DNA of 64,000 nt from Vombatus ursinus (GCF_900497805.2 NW_020954590.1:92674877-92738876), one strand, 5' to 3'; shown: positions 11,937 to 24,640, counted from the stretch's first letter. The notes: generated from the sequence alone by a model not told the origin. Numbers and translations are program-made.

Positions 11937-12029
11937 AATGACAAATCACTAGTCTCCTCTCCAAAATCTAAGTGGAGACAAATAATGAAATTACCTAAAT
12001 AATTCAAGTAACATACCAATAGATTGCAG

Positions 12030-13043
12030 ACCCTTTAGATATATTTCAACAAGCATTTATATATGCCTACTCTATGCCAGGCACTGGGGATACAAAGAAT
12101 GAAAACAATCTCTACCCTCAAGAGTTTAAGTTCTACTGGAGGAAAGAACATATAATTATATAAATATGTAAGAAAAATATTAAACACAAGGTAATTAAGG
12201 AGGAAAGGCACATGCAATCAGGTGTAGGGGGGATTAGGAAGGACTTCATGCAGAAGGTGCTGCTTGAGCTGCGTCCTAAAGGAAGCCAGGGATTTTATGA
12301 GGCAGAGGTGAAGAAAGAACCCATTACAAGCACAGAGGACAGTCAACATAAAGGCTCAAATAAAGGAGATGGAGCACATATGTGAGGAACAGAATGGATG
12401 CCAGTTTAGCTGACCAAAGAGCACAAGAAAGGGAGTGAAAATAAGGTAAGAAAGGTAGGTTTGAGTCGGGTTGAAAAGGACTTTTAAAGTCAAACCATAG
12501 TTTCTATTTGATCCTAGAGACAACAGAGAGACAGTAAAGCAGACTGAGTAAAGGGATGACATAGTCATATCTGCATTTAAGTAAAAATATTTTGGCAGCA
12601 GCATGTAGGATTGTTTGGAGTAGGAAGAGACTTAAGGCAGGCCTCCAATTTGGAGGCCATTTAGCAGGTGATAAGGGATGAGGGTCAAAATTAAGAGTGA
12701 TCACTATGTGGAGAAAGGTGTCAGATACAAAAGAGATTATGGAGGTAGAAATAGCAAGATTTGGTAAATGATTGAATATGAAATAACAGAGAATAGAGAA
12801 AGACAGTAATAATGCCAAAGTTACAAACTTTGGAAACTGAAAAATGGTGGTACCTTCATAAAGAAATATGGAAATCTAGATGAGGTGGGGGTTTTAAGGG
12901 AAAGATAAATGAGTTCTGTTTTAGACATGTTGAGTTTGAGCTATCTCCAGAATATCTGGTTTGAAAACGTCTAAAGAAAGTCAGTAATTTGAGAATGAAG
13001 CTTAGGGGAGAAAGTAGAGCAGGATATACAGCTCCAGGGGTAT
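12030..13043 (-). repeat. Long L2/CR1-clade LINE copy, minus strand (3' half)
   Basis: Begins with the reversed L2 tail ('caacaagcatttatatatgcc', 'tgccaggcactggggatac') and runs through 'gaaggacttcatgcagaagg', 'gtatttgatcctagagac'-like, 'gggatgacatagtcatatctg' and 'gttttagacatgttgagtttgag'. It is broken at 13043 by a SINE and resumes beyond it. It is the longest LINE of this clade in the window, about 1.9 kb once the SINE is removed. No reverse-transcriptase frame is open. Confidence 0.8.
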
Positions 13044-13312
13044 GGGGCAGCTAGGTGACAAGGAACTCAGTGGGTCTGGAGTCAGGAAGATCTAAAGTCA
13101 AATTTGGCCTCAGACATTTACTAGCTGTGTGAACCTGGGCAAGTCACTTCTATTTGCCTTAGTTTTCCCACCTGTAAAATGGGGATAATAATAGCAACTT
13201 CCTCTGGAGTTGCTGTGAGGATCAAATGAGACAATAATCGTGTAAAGCAATTAACAAAGTATCTGCCACACAGTAGGTGCTATATAAATGTTAATTATTT
13301 TTACTATTATTT
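13044..13312 (+). mobile_element. CORE-SINE with L2-type tail, inside an L2-clade LINE
   Basis: Head 'ggggcagctaggtgacaag', B-box area 'gtctggagtcaggaagatc', core 'gtgaacctgggcaagtcac', 'cacctgtaaaatggggat', and the L2-like tail 'ctgtgaggatcaaatgagac' plus 'gtaggtgctatataaatg'. It lies on the plus strand inside a minus-strand LINE, which reads on from about 13315. Confidence 0.85.
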
Positions 13313-14165
13313 TTATCTACCAGTCATCTGCATAGGAACTAATGATGAGGGAGGGAAAGAAGAGGGAGTAAGCGAAAAAAAATGAGAGGGATAGGAAAAG
13401 AAGAGGGAGAGAAAGAAGGCCAAGAAAATGAACAGTTAATGATCCCAAACAACAGATCGAGGAGTTAGACAAATATAACAACCAGAAGAAAATACTATCA
13501 TAGAAACCAGGAGGAGGGAAGAGAAAGGGAGAGATAGAAGGGGAAAGACAAACAGAGAAGACCAAGAAAAGAGCCTTGGGAAAACCCATAGTTAAGCAGG
13601 AGGATGGCAATATGGACAACTGAGCCAGCAAAGGAGATTCACGAGTATAGACAGGTATCAAAGGCAATAGTACCAAATGCAGTAAGGAAGTAAAAATACA
13701 TCACAGAAGTCAAGAAGGAAGACAACACAGGAAAAGACCAGCATATTTAGCAATTAAAAGATCACTTATAACTTTGAAGAGAGCAGTTTCAGTTGAGTAA
13801 AAGGGAAAGGGGTAAAAATCAGATTGCAAAGATTTCAGGTATAAGGAGATAACTCATTTAGAGTACTTTTTCTAGGCGTTTGGCTGAGAAGGGGGTGGTA
13901 TGGTAGGGTCTAGGAAAGGATTTTTTCAGAATGGGGGAGATGGGCATTTTGAAGGCATTAAACAGAAATATGGTAAAGATCACAAGCGGTGATTCAGGGG
14001 GCAATCCAGTGGAGAAGCTGGGAGGAAATGGGCACAGATAGAGGTATTGGCTTTGGTGAGAAAGGCCACTTCATTATCAAATACTAAAGGAAAAGAGCGA
14101 GTGGGAAATGATGCCAAGGGAATTTCAGATGAAGAGAGAAGTAGGACCTCCCAGGGTATGGCCAT
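13313..14165 (-). repeat. Long L2/CR1-clade LINE copy, minus strand (upstream half)
   Basis: Continues the copy starting at 12030: 'cagtcatctgcataggaac', 'gagccagcaaaggagattc', 'agcagtttcagttgagtaa', 'ggcaatccagtggagaagc' and 'ggacctcccagggtatggcc'. The plus strand is purine-rich, so minus-strand frames look Leu/Ser/Phe-rich without being genes. Confidence 0.72.
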
Positions 14166-14289
14166 TTAAAACTAAGTAGAAGAGTCATCAAATGGGTATA
14201 CCCTTCATAACTTTGCCCCGGGAGTTTTTCCCCCCCCAAAAAAACACTATAGGAGAGCTACCACCACCACCTCTCCCAGCTTAGTCCTA

Positions 14290-14555
14290 TAAACATTAGC
14301 ACCTATTTTGTACAAGGCACTTGAGCTAGACTTGGAGGATTTCACCCAAATGGCTAACATGAAAAGCAAAAGGAGTACAAAGTACAAAAAAAAAGTTAAG
14401 AAAGGTGAGATGGGGAGGGGAGAAAAGATGGAGGAATAGGATCAAGAAAGGCTTTATAAAAGAAATATCATCTGAATTGAGCCTTAAAGGAAAGGATTTC
14501 AATATATCAAAATGAATAGTATCTCAGGCAAAGGCACAGAGAAGGAGACGGCAAG
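14290..14555 (-). repeat. L2-clade LINE fragment, minus strand
   Basis: 'cacctattttgtacaaggcac', 'aagaaaggctttataaaag' and 'gaattgagccttaaaggaaag' follow the reversed L2 3' order. It is diverged and its 5' and 3' borders are unclear. Confidence 0.5.
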
Positions 14556-14799
14556 AGGAAATAACAAACAGATCTGGCTCCCTGCCCAGTGCACCCTCCT
14601 ATGCAACTCTAACTGCTCTTCCTTTATATCACCTCCTCCCCTCCACACACACTTCCATTCCATATCCTAAGCAAAGGCACCTCCCCACCCACATTTAAGG
14701 GTATTCATGTACTATGTACCCTGAGATTGCAACTTTAAGTAAGTTTGCCAGATCACATCATTTGCCAGGTTCTCACCATTTCACATGAGCACACAGGAC

Positions 14800-14897
14800 C
14801 TCAGAATTATGTAGCTTCTTTTATTTCTCAGACAAGGACACTGATACTAATAGTTTAATTTACTTGTCCAAGATCACAAAGCTAGTAAGCAACAAAT
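14800..14897 (-). repeat. MIR-like SINE, minus strand, left part of a split copy
   Basis: 'ttacttgtccaagatcacaa' and 'gctagtaagcaacaaatgg' are the reversed core. The continuation ('aattcaaaaaacctaggtcc' and the reversed head) is found only after 15121, so a second SINE splits it. Confidence 0.6.
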
Positions 14898-15121
14898 GGA
14901 TAGAATGATGGCTTAAAGTCAGGAATACATGGACTCATAATATTTACTAACTTTTTAGACCATGGGCAAATTATTTAACCCCTGAGCCTTAGTTTCCTCA
15001 TCTGTAAAATGTAAATAATACCTGTAGTACTTTACTCAGAGAGTTGTTAAGAAAATTAATTGAAATATAATTTATGTAAAGTAACTGACAAACCATAAAG
15101 CAATATGTGGTAGCTGCTGCT
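14898..15121 (+). repeat. MIR/THER-like SINE inserted in a minus-strand MIR
   Basis: 'gacttaaagtcaggaatac'-like head, 'catgggcaaattatttaac', 'agtttcctcatctgtaaaatg' and an L2-like tail are on the plus strand. The minus-strand MIR reads across it, so this copy is the younger of the two. Confidence 0.62.
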
Positions 15122-15180
15122 GAATTCAAAAAACCTAGGTCCTCAGATTTCAAATCCCGGATTCATTCCACTACGCTCCA
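15122..15180 (-). repeat. MIR-like SINE, minus strand, right part of a split copy
   Basis: 'aattcaaaaaacctaggtcc' and 'agatttcaaatcccggattc' followed by 'ccactacgctcc' complete the reversed head of the MIR begun at 14800. Confidence 0.58.
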
Positions 15181-15534
15181 CTCTTTCCTTTATTTGCCTA
15201 CTGGTTTTAAAATGTATATATACTCACTATAACATCATGAAACTACACTGTAACAATAACATTCAGCAAATTGTTCCATATACAAATCATAACCCTGTTT
15301 ATGGAACTGGCCATTCTCCATTTAGCAGTATGCTGCTTTTGACAGTTTGCATCAAGAAATGTTACAGAAGAATGTAGTCATTTTCCTTAAATGAAGCTTC
15401 AAAAGATGTTTCCCTGCAATGTTCTGTTTCTATTGCTAACTTCTGTCAATCCATCTTCCATTAAATTAACTGAACCTTCTCAGCTCAGCTCATATGTGAG
15501 TTCCCTGTCCCTTTAAAATTTCAAAGGTCCTATT

Positions 15535-15640
15535 TTGCTCCTTAAAGAATTTTTTGAGGTGAGATCACAAGAAGTATACAATATTCCAGATGTGGATAAA
15601 CCTTGGTTTTGTACCAAAATAGGGCAAAGTCTGATTTTGT
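15535..15640 (-). repeat. CR1/L3-type fragment, minus strand
   Basis: 'tgaggtgagatcacaagaag' and 'acaatattccagatgtggat' match the reversed CR1/L3 pattern also seen near the right end of the window (63.7 kb, 'atactctagatgcaggctaac'). Confidence 0.45.
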
Positions 15641-15654
15641 TTCTAATACTAACC

Positions 15655-15840
15655 TTGCTAATGATGATGATACCTTAAAAGTTTAAAAAGCCCTTTACAT
15701 TATCTCATTTGAGCCTTAAACCTCTTGATATAGAGAGTACAACTGTCCTCATTTTTACAAATGAGGAAATTGAGGTTCAGAAATTAAGTGCCTTGTCCAC
15801 TTAACCCAGGTCTTCTCACTTCAAGTCCATAACTATGCTG
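15655..15840 (-). repeat. MIR SINE, minus strand
   Basis: 'gccctttacattatctcattt', 'gagccttaaacctcttgata', 'caaatgaggaaattgaggtt' and 'acccaggtcttctcacttc' are in reversed MIR order, nearly the full SINE length. Confidence 0.72.
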
Positions 15841-15884
15841 TTGTCTTTTTAGTTACCATAGATATCACAGAGATATCTTCAGAA

Positions 15885-16075
15885 GTAAGGATGGGTGCAA
15901 TGGGAAAGAGTACTAGCCACAGAATCCAAGAACCACACTTCAACTCCTGGCTCAATTTATCACTGCTTGTATGACCCTGGGCAAATCACTCAACCTGTCT
16001 AGGCCTCCATTTCCTTTTGAATGGATTTGGACCAAATGACTATGGTCCCTTCAAACTCTAAATTTACGAACTGAT
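15885..16075 (+). repeat. MIR SINE, plus strand
   Basis: 'ggtgcaatgggaaagagtac', 'ccctgggcaaatcactcaacc', 'ctaggcctccatttcc' and 'ggtcccttcaaactctaa' are in MIR order. Confidence 0.7.
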
Positions 16076-16384
16076 AGCTTGAAAATCATCATCCCATAAG
16101 TAGAATTTAGAATATTGTCCTCAACCCATTACCATACCAACACATGAATCCAGCCACAAAACTAAGAGAAACACTGAATTAAAGTTGAACATAAAAACAA
16201 ATGTCTATTTGAGGTAATCTTGTTCTTCCCACTGGATATGGAATTTTTTGTTGTTTTAGAAAACATTTGGGGCCTTAGACACAACAAAATGAATGTTAAA
16301 AAGCAGTCTTAAATTTTTTAGAAGAAAATTATTTTCTCATTAAAATGCTAACATTGATGCTATTTAAAATAGTAAAACACTGTA

Positions 16385-16495
16385 GACCTCAGTTTCCTCA
16401 TTGCTGTAAAATGAGGAGGGAGGGGTGTTGGCCCAGCGGACCTCTAGGTTCCCTTCCAGCTCTAAGGCTATGATTCTATGATCCTATACTAAAAA
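16385..16495 (+). repeat. MIR 3' half, plus strand
   Basis: 'gacctcagtttcctcattgc', 'taaaatgaggagggagggg', 'cttccagctctaaggctatg' and 'attctatgatcc' are in MIR 3' order. Confidence 0.65.
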
Positions 16496-16499
16496 TTAC

Positions 16500-17385
16500 A
16501 GAAAGGTAAAAATGTAACACATTGCCAAAAACTCTGTAGAGGCAGGGATTCTTAAAGCTTTAGAAATCTGGTCATAATATTCACCAGTCTAAAACACTTT
16601 CACATTGCTAACTTTCTGTTTTACCTATTTTTGTACTGTTTTTGTTATTTGAAATTAACTGGTCTTTTCCCAGACATCTTTGTCCAGGAACAACTATGCC
16701 ATTTGTAACCATAACTTTAAGTAGAAGAGAGGAGCATGAAGCACTTTAGTAATGAACACCAATGCCAGAGTCTGTTGGGACACAGTTGTCTAGCAACCAA
16801 TAATAATCAGGAAATTAATAGATTATACCTATGTTAGCTTTCTGTTCTAAACCTAAAGGTTTATTTAATGGAGGGCGACTGGCCAAATAAAAGCTTATCA
16901 TGTATCAAAACTGTTTCATGAGATAGTCAAGTGTTGGATCTTTGTCAGCCTTGACAAGGTTTGGTGGTAGTAACGAAAAGGAACAGAAATAATTTTCTTC
17001 CTCTTCGCCAAGAAAGATTAAGACCCCACCACCATGTACAATCTTGGGGACTGAAGGAAAGGAGAAAAGAAAGTGGGGAAGAAAAGCAATAAAAAGAAAA
17101 ACCTTTCCCTGCTCAAGTAAAGAAAGTGCCTTCAAACAATGTATAACTCTCAAGGTGTGAAAACAGAAACTGCCCTTTCAAATTCTGTAATTTCAATGGG
17201 TGGAGGGTGAATAAGATTTAACTTACATATAAACTTTAATTATCCAAGTAACTGTCTAAATTCTTCATTTGTATTTAACTCTGGAGACCTGAAACCTTTC
17301 TCTTATACATGAATTACTGGGTTCTACTTATGATACATTACTATTTTTATTTGACAACAATAACAAAACTATTAAAGCGCTTATG
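16500..17385. other. A/T-rich stretch without recognised features
   Basis: I see no exon, repeat family or RNA gene here. The minus-strand open frame at 16905-17153 lacks conserved motifs and splice context and is taken as chance. Confidence 0.5.
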
Positions 17386-17389
17386 GTTA

Positions 17390-17625
17390 ATAATAACTGA
17401 CTTATTTACATACTATTTAAGGTTTAGAAAATACTAACTAGTTGCTTCAACTGAGCTTCACAAAAACCCTGGGAGGAAGGCAGAGCTAGTGTTATTATCT
17501 CCATTTTATAGATGAGAAAATTGAGATCCAGAAAGGATAAGCCACTTGCCTAAAATCAGAAAGTGGCAGAACTAGGATTGGAACTCAGTTCTTCCAAATC
17601 CAAACCAACTACACCACTACAGCAT
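17390..17625 (-). repeat. MIR SINE, minus strand
   Basis: 'gttattatctccattttatag', 'gatgagaaaattgagatcc', 'ccacttgcctaaaatcag' and 'gaactcagttcttccaaatcc' are in reversed MIR order. Preservation is good for an ancient SINE. Confidence 0.75.
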
Positions 17626-19535
17626 ATTACCTGAAAATAATTAGTAAATCAGAGAAAGGATAATATTAATCTCTTTATCAATTTTACATTTATGTTTCAA
17701 ATATTATTGCAACAGGAACAAGGAAAGTATTTTCATGTTTAATCACTCAAAAAAATTAACAAAAGAAATGACAAGTAGTGAAGCCAGGCAAATACACATG
17801 GAACACGGCACTGAGGAAAATGGATTCATTTTATTAGCCCTAATGATATCAGAGTAAGCCAGAAAAGGCAATGCTCCTTTGATTAAGTACCTGGATGGAT
17901 GCAAGGTGGTCATCAGCATGAGTAGCAGCCATCAATTGTTTGTGCCAAAAATACTTTGTAATCATAGTTCTAATGAACTTATTTAAATAAGTAATAATAA
18001 TTTAATCTATTTTCACCTCCAGCAACAGGTTCTTGGTCTCTTGAAATTTGAACATTAAAATAGTGAAGTGATTCCTATGTATGCTTAGGTCAAACAGTTC
18101 ACCAGAAGCTCACTATAAACAATCAAGTAGAACAGAGCATAAGTCACATGACTAAATTCATCAGCAGCCTTTTTTTGAGAGTATAACATCTATACCAAGT
18201 CATCTATTCTCCATAAGGAAAAAGCTATTTGCCCCCAAAACTGAAAAGCAATTATTAAAGAAATCTTTACCTCCTTTTATAGCTAACTATTCTGCCAAAA
18301 GAAAACTAAAATGTTATAACCATAATAATTTTTAACAATAATAATTTAATGATTTTTAAATCACCTATTGCCTTACTACTAATTCATTGCAAAAGACCAA
18401 ATTAATACACTACACTATGGTTCTGATTTTAACTCTTAAACATCAAAAGTGCAAGGAAGAACTTCCTAATTGTTACTAGATTGTTAAATGGGATAGCCTA
18501 CTCTTCCAACTTTTCAGATGAATCTGTAAAGGTGTTCTTCTGCTTGCAGATAAGAACTCTCTAGGAGATAACCCTGCCAAGTGAATATAATCATATCCAT
18601 TTGCAGAGCTGTAAGAGTCTGTATCTATTTATCAGTTTTATGCACTGTACAAGTAGACTGAGGATCTAATTTTTAATTCTTCCTGCACTTGCTTTGTTCT
18701 CTCCTTCCTGAGGGAACTGGTAAAATTCAACAATCCTTTAGATGTTTGTAATTCTTCACCAGTCAAGTTCATGACTTTTTTTTCCTCTAAGCTCTCATAA
18801 GACTCTTATTACTGGAAGAGTCCTCGGGTTAAGTGGAGGCACCCAGTAAAATTGACCACTACTATTTTCCAGGCCTCTTAGTAGTACTAAACACGGCTCA
18901 GAACCAGAATACAGATAAACAAAATACACTAGAAAGGTGGATATTCCAAGGGAAAGGTTATTGATAGGACAATCTTGTTTCCACCTCATTTTGGTATAGA
19001 CTGTGGAATCAGTCAATGGTCAAAAGTCACAGGTAGCCCACAAAAAAGTAGACTCATGAATAGTCTCCTAAAGTTATGGGATCTGCGCAAGGGACGTCCA
19101 AAAAAGCCATCTTGACCAGAGCATTCCAGAATGAGGTGTCAAGAGAATATTTTACATAAAAGCTGCAGCAAAAATCATATAATTTAAATAAATTTTAAAG
19201 AGGATTTCTGTTTATCTAATTCTAAGATGCTATGGTAAAAAAATAAGCAATGTAATTCTGAAGAAAAGCATACCACAACTTGAACCCAAATCAAAACTTT
19301 TTTTTCATTACACAATTAAAATAGCTTCAGTAGATTGTGTTTTCATTGGAAAACAAATTTTAGAATCGATGAAGTCAGCCTTGACTCTTGCCTTTTCTTT
19401 CATTCTCCTTTACTCTCTGGCTTCCCTTATACTTTATATGCAAGAAAAACAATGACTGTTCACACTACATGGATGAGACCACTGGGCTTTACCATCTACC
19501 ACTGTGTTCTAACTTTCTCTGGGTCTTTCCATTTG
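17626..19535. other. A/T-rich, repeat-poor stretch
   Basis: No recognisable repeat except a possible CR1 scrap near 18460 ('gaagaacttcctaattgttac'). No exon-like frame with plausible splice sites was found. It may be intronic if the candidate minus-strand exon at 26.77 kb is real. Confidence 0.4.
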
Positions 19536-19539
19536 TTGT

Positions 19540-19668
19540 GGAGTTGAACTCTTCCACATTTTATTTCTACCTAGAGTATGAACTCCTTGAGAGCAAGCAT
19601 TGTCTCACTTCTCTATATTTATCTTGGGCTTTTAGCATAGTGTATGGCACATAGTAAATGTTTTTTCA
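19540..19668 (+). repeat. L2 3' tail
   Basis: 'gagtatgaactccttgagag', 'caagcattgtctcacttc' and 'agtgtatggcacatagtaaa' are in L2 tail order. Confidence 0.7.
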
Positions 19669-19774
19669 TGATTTCAAATGAATCATTTTTCATTCATTCA
19701 TCCAAATGAATCAGGCAAAAAAAAATTGTCAATTATGTTGTTTTTCCTATAATCATACATTTCCTATTGCCAGA

Positions 19775-19950
19775 CACCTACTAAGAATGAATGATTAAAT
19801 ACTAAAGTCTTACTGTATACCAGGAATTGGGCAAATCTCTGAGGACAAAATGCAAAAAAAGAGTCAGTCCCTACACTCTAGGAGCTTACGTTCTAATAGA
19901 GGGAGACAAATCACATGAACAGTGGTGGCTAGGGAAGAGCTGTTTTGGTC
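19775..19950 (-). repeat. L2 3' tail, minus strand
   Basis: 'cttactgtataccaggaatt', 'cagtccctacactctagg' and 'agcttacgttctaatagagg' are the reversed L2 3' end. It lies just right of a plus-strand L2 tail. Confidence 0.6.
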
Positions 19951-20311
19951 TGGGGAGTCATGGCCTTTCTAAGACTAATGGTAGGAGATGATTGATAGCT
20001 GCAGAAGGCAGCGAAGGGGGCAGAGCAGTATGGCAGGATGATGGTGAGGGCCAAGTACTGTTGTGGGTCTGAAGCTGGCTAATCAGAGTAGGCTCTGCAT
20101 AATCAGGATAGTAGAGCTCCAGGGCATGAATAGCAAAGTAACAAAACTGAGATATTACATACTCAAGCAAAAACAAATCAACAAAAGACTTCCCAAAGAC
20201 CAGTGCTATGAAATATAAAGTGATGTAATAAATTGGTTCTTATGTCCTTGGTTTCTCTTGTTTTCTACATCAGTAGTCTCCATACCTTTGTGACCATGCA
20301 TCCCTATCATT

Positions 20312-20560
20312 TGGGGCACTGAAGTGGTACAGTGTATAGAGTGTCATGCCTGGAGTCAGGAAGACTTCAGTTCAAATCCAGCTTCAGATACTTACTTGCT
20401 GTGTGACCCTGGGCAAGTCACTTAACCCTGTTTGCCTCAGCTTCCTCATCTGTAAAATGAGCTAGAGAAGGAAACAGCAAATCACTCCAGTACCTTTGCC
20501 AAGAAACCCCAAATAGGATCATGAAGAGTCAGGCACAACTGAACTATAACTGAACAACAA
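20312..20560 (+). mobile_element. CORE-SINE with RTE-type tail, 13-bp target duplication
   Basis: Head 'ggggcactgaagtggtacag', 'ctggagtcaggaagacttc', core 'gtgtgaccctgggcaagtcac' in part, 'gtaaaatgagctagagaagg', and RTE-like end 'ctgaactataactgaacaac'. The 13 bases catccctatcatt stand on both sides (20299-20311 and 20561-20573). Good preservation and an exact duplication mark it as one of the younger insertions. Confidence 0.93.
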
Positions 20561-20964
20561 CATCCCTATCATTAAAAAAATATATATCCTAATGAGCATA
20601 CTGGGGTGCTGGCAGAGGGGAGGGTATTGGAAAGGGGGAGGGAGAGGGACCATAAAAATGACAGTAGTTTTCCAATGCTATCTACACAGCTGGTGCTGTG
20701 GGTACCCAGGTCAAGATTAGTTTGTAACCATCTTGAGAAGCAAAAGCCTGGTTCAGAAGGCAGGTAGTAGAAGACTACACTGGGTATGTGTGCTTGTGTT
20801 GGAAACAAACTCTATGACGGACTATTAAAGGGAAGATTCCACCCAACTTCCTACCCTCCAATTAGTTGATCACAAAGCCCTTTCGGTCAAGCCACAGCTT
20901 CCCCTTTGGAGACAACTGGCTAACAATGCCCAAATGAACTGTTTACCTTTCTTGTTCAGATAAG

Positions 20965-21250
20965 GTCTCAGACATTCATTCATTTGTACTAGCAAGGGCC
21001 TGTGGAAGGCATAAAGTTTCAATAAATAATTCCTGCTTTAATAGAGCTTCTGCTAATATACATATAACAAATATACATTAAATAACATGCCCATTAGAAA
21101 GTTGTAAAATTGTTTTGTGGATGCACGAGGGTAGTAAGATCTTTACAGAAGGGCGGACAAGAAGAGCCAAGATCAAGGAGGTGGCTGGCATTCTGAGTCA
21201 GGTTTTAAAGGATGAAGAGGAATTCAAAGGTTCAAGAGGGAAAACAGCAT
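20965..21250 (-). repeat. Possible L2-clade fragment, minus strand
   Basis: 'agacattcattcatttgtac' and 'tcaggttttaaaggatgaag' loosely follow the reversed L2 3' order. It is heavily decayed. Confidence 0.3.
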
Positions 21251-21259
21251 CTCAGACAA

Positions 21260-24200
21260 GTCCTATAACCAAAGGAACAAAAACTTTTTTTTTGCCCAAA
21301 TATTCTGCAAAATTCTGCCTCAATTCTCTGCTGTACTTTGTCAGCTGAGACCTGGTTAAAAAAAACAAAACAAACAGCTTTTTTTTTTCTTTTTCTTTTT
21401 CCTCCAGAATCGGTAAATAGCAGCAGCTCGCTACTGGCTTTGGGTTAATCAACTTTAGATTCAACAGTATGTAAAGGGGAATCCAACACTACAGCTGTAG
21501 CATCCATTCAATTCTTGGCCTCCCTTCAGGAACTGCCAATCCAGGTACTACCTGATGTCAATGATTTAATTAAAATACACAATCAGAAGCCAAAATTTTT
21601 GTTATTTATCAGCCAAAAACGTGCAATCTTGAGCCTAACGGTGCAAAATATAATCTACTTTCAATCACCAGTCTTAATATCAAAAGACAGTACTTCTCAC
21701 AGTTTCTCACAACCAGTTCTTTCAGTGTTACACCAGCTGGCAAGAGAATGTAAGATAACACTAGATACTTACAAAGAGAGCTAAATTCTCCCAATCAGAA
21801 ATTAGGACTAGAACCCTGTAAAATATTCCCTATTGTTACACTTTTAAATTTTAGGATTCATAATAAAAAAATTTATAAGAAGGCTTCACAGACTGATTTA
21901 CTTTAGTAGGCATTCGAAAGTAATATAATGAACAACAGGACTTGATACACTTAGTAAAAAAAAAACCCTTTTAGAGGTCTTTAAAAATATAAACAAACCA
22001 ACAAAAGTCAATTTTTGTTGTTCTTTAGGAAAATTTGAAGGCAAAGGACATTTTCTAACGTTAAGGAAAGATAAAATGGACAAAGCAGTCAAATCAGCTT
22101 GAGATCACATTAGAAGGTATAAAAAAGGGGAGAATTTTGTCCTGCTTTTCCTGAAATGGCTTCCATAATTGACATGTAAATACAGTCTTATCATTACACC
22201 ACTAGGGGAAAAGATTCTAGTTATAATCTTAGTGTATTTGTAGGCTTATGTTATAAAATATTATATGTGATTATTTTACATTAAAAATTAACAAATCAAA
22301 CTAGTTATTTTCAGTGGTAAAATAGCATCCCAAATCTGCTAAATTTTCTAAATTAATAAAGCATGCAATGAAGATACAAACTGACATACAAAACAAAAAA
22401 TTCACATAACAAACCTAATATTGAAAAGAAAAAAGTAGTCGTTGTTTAAATGCTAATCACAGCTCTCAGTATCTGATGTTGAAAATTTCTACCATCTCAC
22501 GATAAAGTTCTAATATCAAAAAAGAGGCAATTTCACTAAGACCTTATTGTTTTTAATCTTTTAGAAAACTCCCAGCAAAAACTGCTTTAAACAAACCTTT
22601 TTTTCTCCAAAACTAAGCAATGCTTAAAAAGAAATGCCATTGAACCCCATATACATCAAAATTTTTAAAAAATTCAAGCTGTCAAATGATTTCACATTTC
22701 AAGCTAATGCCACTACAAACAGCTAAGCTATTGAACACTTAAATATGGGTGTGTAGTAAAAATACCCCGATGCTCCTCAAAAGTTTGCTGGGACAGCTAT
22801 AAAAAATACTAATTGAAACCAACAAATGTTACTTTTTATCCACACTTAGCCATTTGCCCATAGCACCATTTTACAATTTATGTTTATATTTAAACAGATG
22901 CTACCCAATGCAATGCAAAAGTACTATTTCCTGAGCCAAAGGGTTATAAATACAAAGCATTCAGAAAAATATTAAAGGCATAATTTGTGAGCTATGTCCT
23001 ACCCTCTGCTTCAGTATCTTGACATCTTAAGTCAAAGAACTCCTGTTAAGTAAGACTCAAACTCCCCAGAGAAAAAAGGTTCAGATCCTGTCTGAGAGCA
23101 CACAATGGAATCACAGCTGACGATGCGCATCTCCTCTGGATGTCTCCATATGCTCAAGAGTTCCTTTCCCCCCAACTAGGCATTAAGGGACTTGCCACTA
23201 TCTGCTACCAGGAAGATGAGAACATTTTCAAGGATTGTGGTAAAGAATCAAGCATGAATAGTGACTTACTCTTGAGCATACCAAAAAAAAAAAAAAAATT
23301 TAAGAAAGTAAAGAAAAAAGGGCACATGCCACTGACCATCTGTAACTAAATGAACTGTTAGGAAGGTAGGGGAGATTGTTGATAAATTTGAAGCAATAAT
23401 ATAGATTGCTCTCTACTATTGTAAGCAGTTGGCAAGTAAAAGTATAAACCAGGGAGAGAAAACAAACTATTATTCAATAAAATGTAAGGTAACAAACTGC
23501 AACAAAATACATCTAACCTTTTCCACATAAATGTAAAAACTGCACGAGGTTATTATTTACTCTGCAATTGGAACTGGATTAATAAAATAGAGACTTTAAC
23601 AGAAGTTTAGCAAGTATTTTTCGGTATTTTTAGCTATAGCTTTGCTTCAGTTCTTTCATGGTAAAGTTTATGAGAAGAGGTAACTAAAATTCTGATAAAG
23701 AAAAATTCATGAAGATAAAACTTTTTAAAACCTTCTTCAATTAAATTTAAAGTAACCTAATCATAAAATGAATTGATTCATTCTTGATCTAATTCTATTC
23801 ACCTTCTGAACTCCTAAAATCTGGAATTAAAAGTCTTCACAAACTCTAGCTGGGAATAAAAACAGTTTCAATAAATGTGCCACTAACCTCACCAACAAAG
23901 AACAAGAGCACAAGCACCGCAGCAGCTGCTGTCTTTTTTTTAAAAAAACTGTTATTCCTGCAGGGTAACCTGTGCTCTGTATAGAGAATAAGACCCACTA
24001 TTCTTTTGCTCCCTTAAAAAGTCAGTAAGTCATTTATGCGACAAACAACCTGCCATGAAAGATGTCTCTCGCCCTGTTTAAGCTAGTGAAGCACCCACTC
24101 GATCTACATTTTAACAGTGTTTAAGGAAAAAACTATTTTAAATGATTTATTTTTAAGAATCTTCGGTGTGGGAGTAATTTGGCAAACTACATTTTACTCA

Positions 24201-24640
24201 AAATTCCCCCTACACACAAATATTCTTTGACCAGCTTTGCTCCTTAAATACCTAAGCTTTATGTTTCACACAGTGATGCTTTGGTTTCTAACTACATTCT
24301 GTTTACCCAAGAAGGAGCCAAATAAAATGCATACCATAAACCACAACCTTCTATTTTTTTCTGTTTCGTCCTCACACACCCAACGTTCAGGAAAATTTTG
24401 TGAAGTGACGGCTTAATTAAACAATAAACGAGCAAAGGTTCACGAAAAGTACTAATACTTTTGACTTTGCATTCCTAAAATAATCTTGACTTAAAACTAT
24501 ATCCAAGTGCTTTTAAATATTAAGATATCCTCAAACATGGGTTTCAGTGATCACAGCTGGCATAGCTAGAAAATACAAGGCAGAGGTGATACACAGAACC
24601 CTTGAGGATCCTCACTGCAAATAAAAGGAGGTCCAGAAGC
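21260..24640. other. Repeat-poor A/T-rich flank of the CpG island
   Basis: Over 3 kb with no SINE, LINE tail or DNA transposon that I can recognise, apart from an A-run at 23283-23299. No coding exon could be supported: the short open frames lack conserved motifs. Such a gap next to a CpG island suggests constrained regulatory or intronic DNA, which is inference. Confidence 0.5.

Noticed and set aside
13317-13676. Minus-strand frame of 119 codons, hydrophobic and Leu/Ser/Phe-rich
   Set aside because: It is the antisense reading of a purine-rich L2/CR1-clade LINE 3' region, not a membrane protein.
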